In this document: positions 22,995-23,491 of the stretch, piece after piece
Layout: each line of letters begins with the position of its first letter
Numbering within the stretch: the first letter of the stretch is position 1
Origin: CAZHFA01 sp964534945
Lineage (GTDB): Bacteria > Bdellovibrionota_C > UBA2361 > CAKMMH01
DNA length: 23,491 bases
Direction of reading: 5' to 3'
Assembly: GCA_964534945.1 (NCBI GenBank)
Contig: CAZHSB010000026.1
Coordinates: 1 to 23,491, forward strand
Notes under the pieces: generated by a model
Told to the model about the DNA's origin: nothing
The model's input: only the letters and a program-made list of their open reading frames with translations
Databases searched by the model: none
Made by a program: the position numbers and the translations under genes

Positions 22995-23491
22995 CTAAGA
23001 AATAACCAAGTTTCGTTCACTCCATTTGGTTTTCTTAACAATTTTTCCCTTAGTTATAATAATACGGTACCTTATAGAATAAATTCCTTTATCTAAATTT
23101 TTAAATGTGTGCTTATTAGTTTTCTTTAATGTTAAATTTTTTACTCCCAATTTATATCTTTTATCTTTGTACCCTAATCTTTTTAATTTCCTTATATGAA
23201 TTAAATATTTATATTTTGCTTCTGGATCTAGCTTCGTTTCACTCTCTTGTGATGCACCAATAAACTTCTCTAAAATTACCCTTACACTATTTTTCGTTTG
23301 ATTATCAATCGACGGCACCTTTAGAATTGTCATTGGAGCCACGACCCTAACTCCATCTACTGGAGTAAAGGTAATTGATGGCGTATGGGTCATCGTCATT
23401 TCAAGAGTATCTGTTTTTGTAAACGTATTGCTTGGTGTATACGTCTTCGTAAATGTTTCACTTGGTGTATATGTCTTCGTAAATGTTTCAC
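22995..23491 (-). CDS. Thr-rich repeat surface-type protein with C-terminal fibronectin III-like domain (partial, 5' end missing)
   Basis: The reading frame is open to the right edge, so the N-terminus is missing; at least 165 residues are visible. The upstream part is a decapeptide repeat TPSETFTKTY, encoded by 30-bp units (23431-23460 and 23461-23490, 29 of 30 identical), with a decayed copy at 23401-23430. Such Thr/Pro-rich repeats usually form extended, surface-exposed stalks. The C-terminal roughly 115 residues include KYKYLIHIRKLKRLGYKD, KGIYSIRYRIIITKG and KTKWSE, the strand pattern and WS-like motif of a fibronectin III-type domain. This is inference from pattern only. No cell-wall anchor motif is visible at the end (NLVIS). 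Confidence 0.7.
   Translation of the reverse strand, partial: ETFTKTYTPSETFTKTYTPSNTFTKTDTLEMTMTHTPSITFTPVDGVRVVAPMTILKVPSIDNQTKNSVRVILEKFIGASQESETKLDPEAKYKYLIHIRKLKRLGYKDKRYKLGVKNLTLKKTNKHTFKNLDKGIYSIRYRIIITKGKIVKKTKWSERNLVIS
23401..23490 (-). repeat. 30-bp tandem repeats encoding a Thr-rich decapeptide
   Basis: Three 30-bp units lie end to end: 23431-23460 and 23461-23490 differ at one base, and 23401-23430 is diverged. The array continues past the window edge. As 30 is a multiple of three, copy-number changes keep the frame and only alter stalk length. Confidence 0.85.

Noticed and set aside
23401..23490. CRISPR-like 30-bp direct repeats
   Set aside because: The units are directly adjacent with no spacers and are in frame with a Thr-rich protein.
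1..23491. tRNA or rRNA genes
   Set aside because: I looked for T-loop GGTTCGAATCC-like segments and acceptor pairing and found none outside coding sequence.

Overview
The window is AT-rich (roughly 30% G+C in most coding stretches), with genes on both strands in short operons. The gene set points to an uncultured, flagellated, Gram-negative-type bacterium: an anti-sigma-28 factor (flgM), a YjfB-like putative motility protein, a type IV pilin, a Cys-type sulfatase with an anaerobic-type maturase, and a valyl-tRNA synthetase that looks like the short archaeal/actinobacterial type. I cannot name the phylum from sequence alone. Several proteins have no family I recognise, which suggests a poorly sampled lineage. 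I saw no tRNA, rRNA, CRISPR array, transposase or phage gene.

Layout, left to right. At the left edge is a Shine-Dalgarno (SD) sequence for a gene starting off the window. It is followed by a dense array of short hairpins (116-267). Then come an M42 aminopeptidase, a YbjN-like small protein and rlmH (all minus strand), flgM (plus), and tadA with the radical SAM maturase (minus). The maturase is head-to-head with its likely substrate, a secreted sulfatase (plus). Positions 6223-7728 hold two minus-strand genes of unknown function. Next are a GT4/GT5-type glycosyltransferase (plus), valS (minus), a YjfB-like protein (plus), a LOG-family protein (minus), rnhB overlapping yraN (plus), a G+C-richer orphan gene (minus) and the pilin gene with a clear intrinsic terminator (minus).

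The right third is regulatory and surface-related. A plus-strand operon (15957-19542) encodes a small coiled-coil protein, a GAF/histidine kinase/receiver hybrid kinase and an HDOD-GAF protein. Facing it is a three-gene minus-strand operon (19561-21781) of unknown proteins, the last one Cys-rich. Then come gcvH with its own promoter and terminator, a single-domain response regulator whose SD can be locked in a 14-bp hairpin, and the 3' part of a Thr-rich repeat protein running off the right edge.

The functions hang together as motility/adhesion (FlgM, YjfB-like, pilin, Thr-rich surface protein), signalling (hybrid kinase, HDOD protein, receiver), use of sulfated organic matter (sulfatase plus maturase) and housekeeping (ValRS, RlmH, TadA, RNase HII, YraN, GcvH). 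The most unusual signals are the SD-sequestering hairpin of the response regulator, the hairpin array at the left edge, the unknown three-gene operon and the 14-bp divergent gap between sulfatase and maturase.
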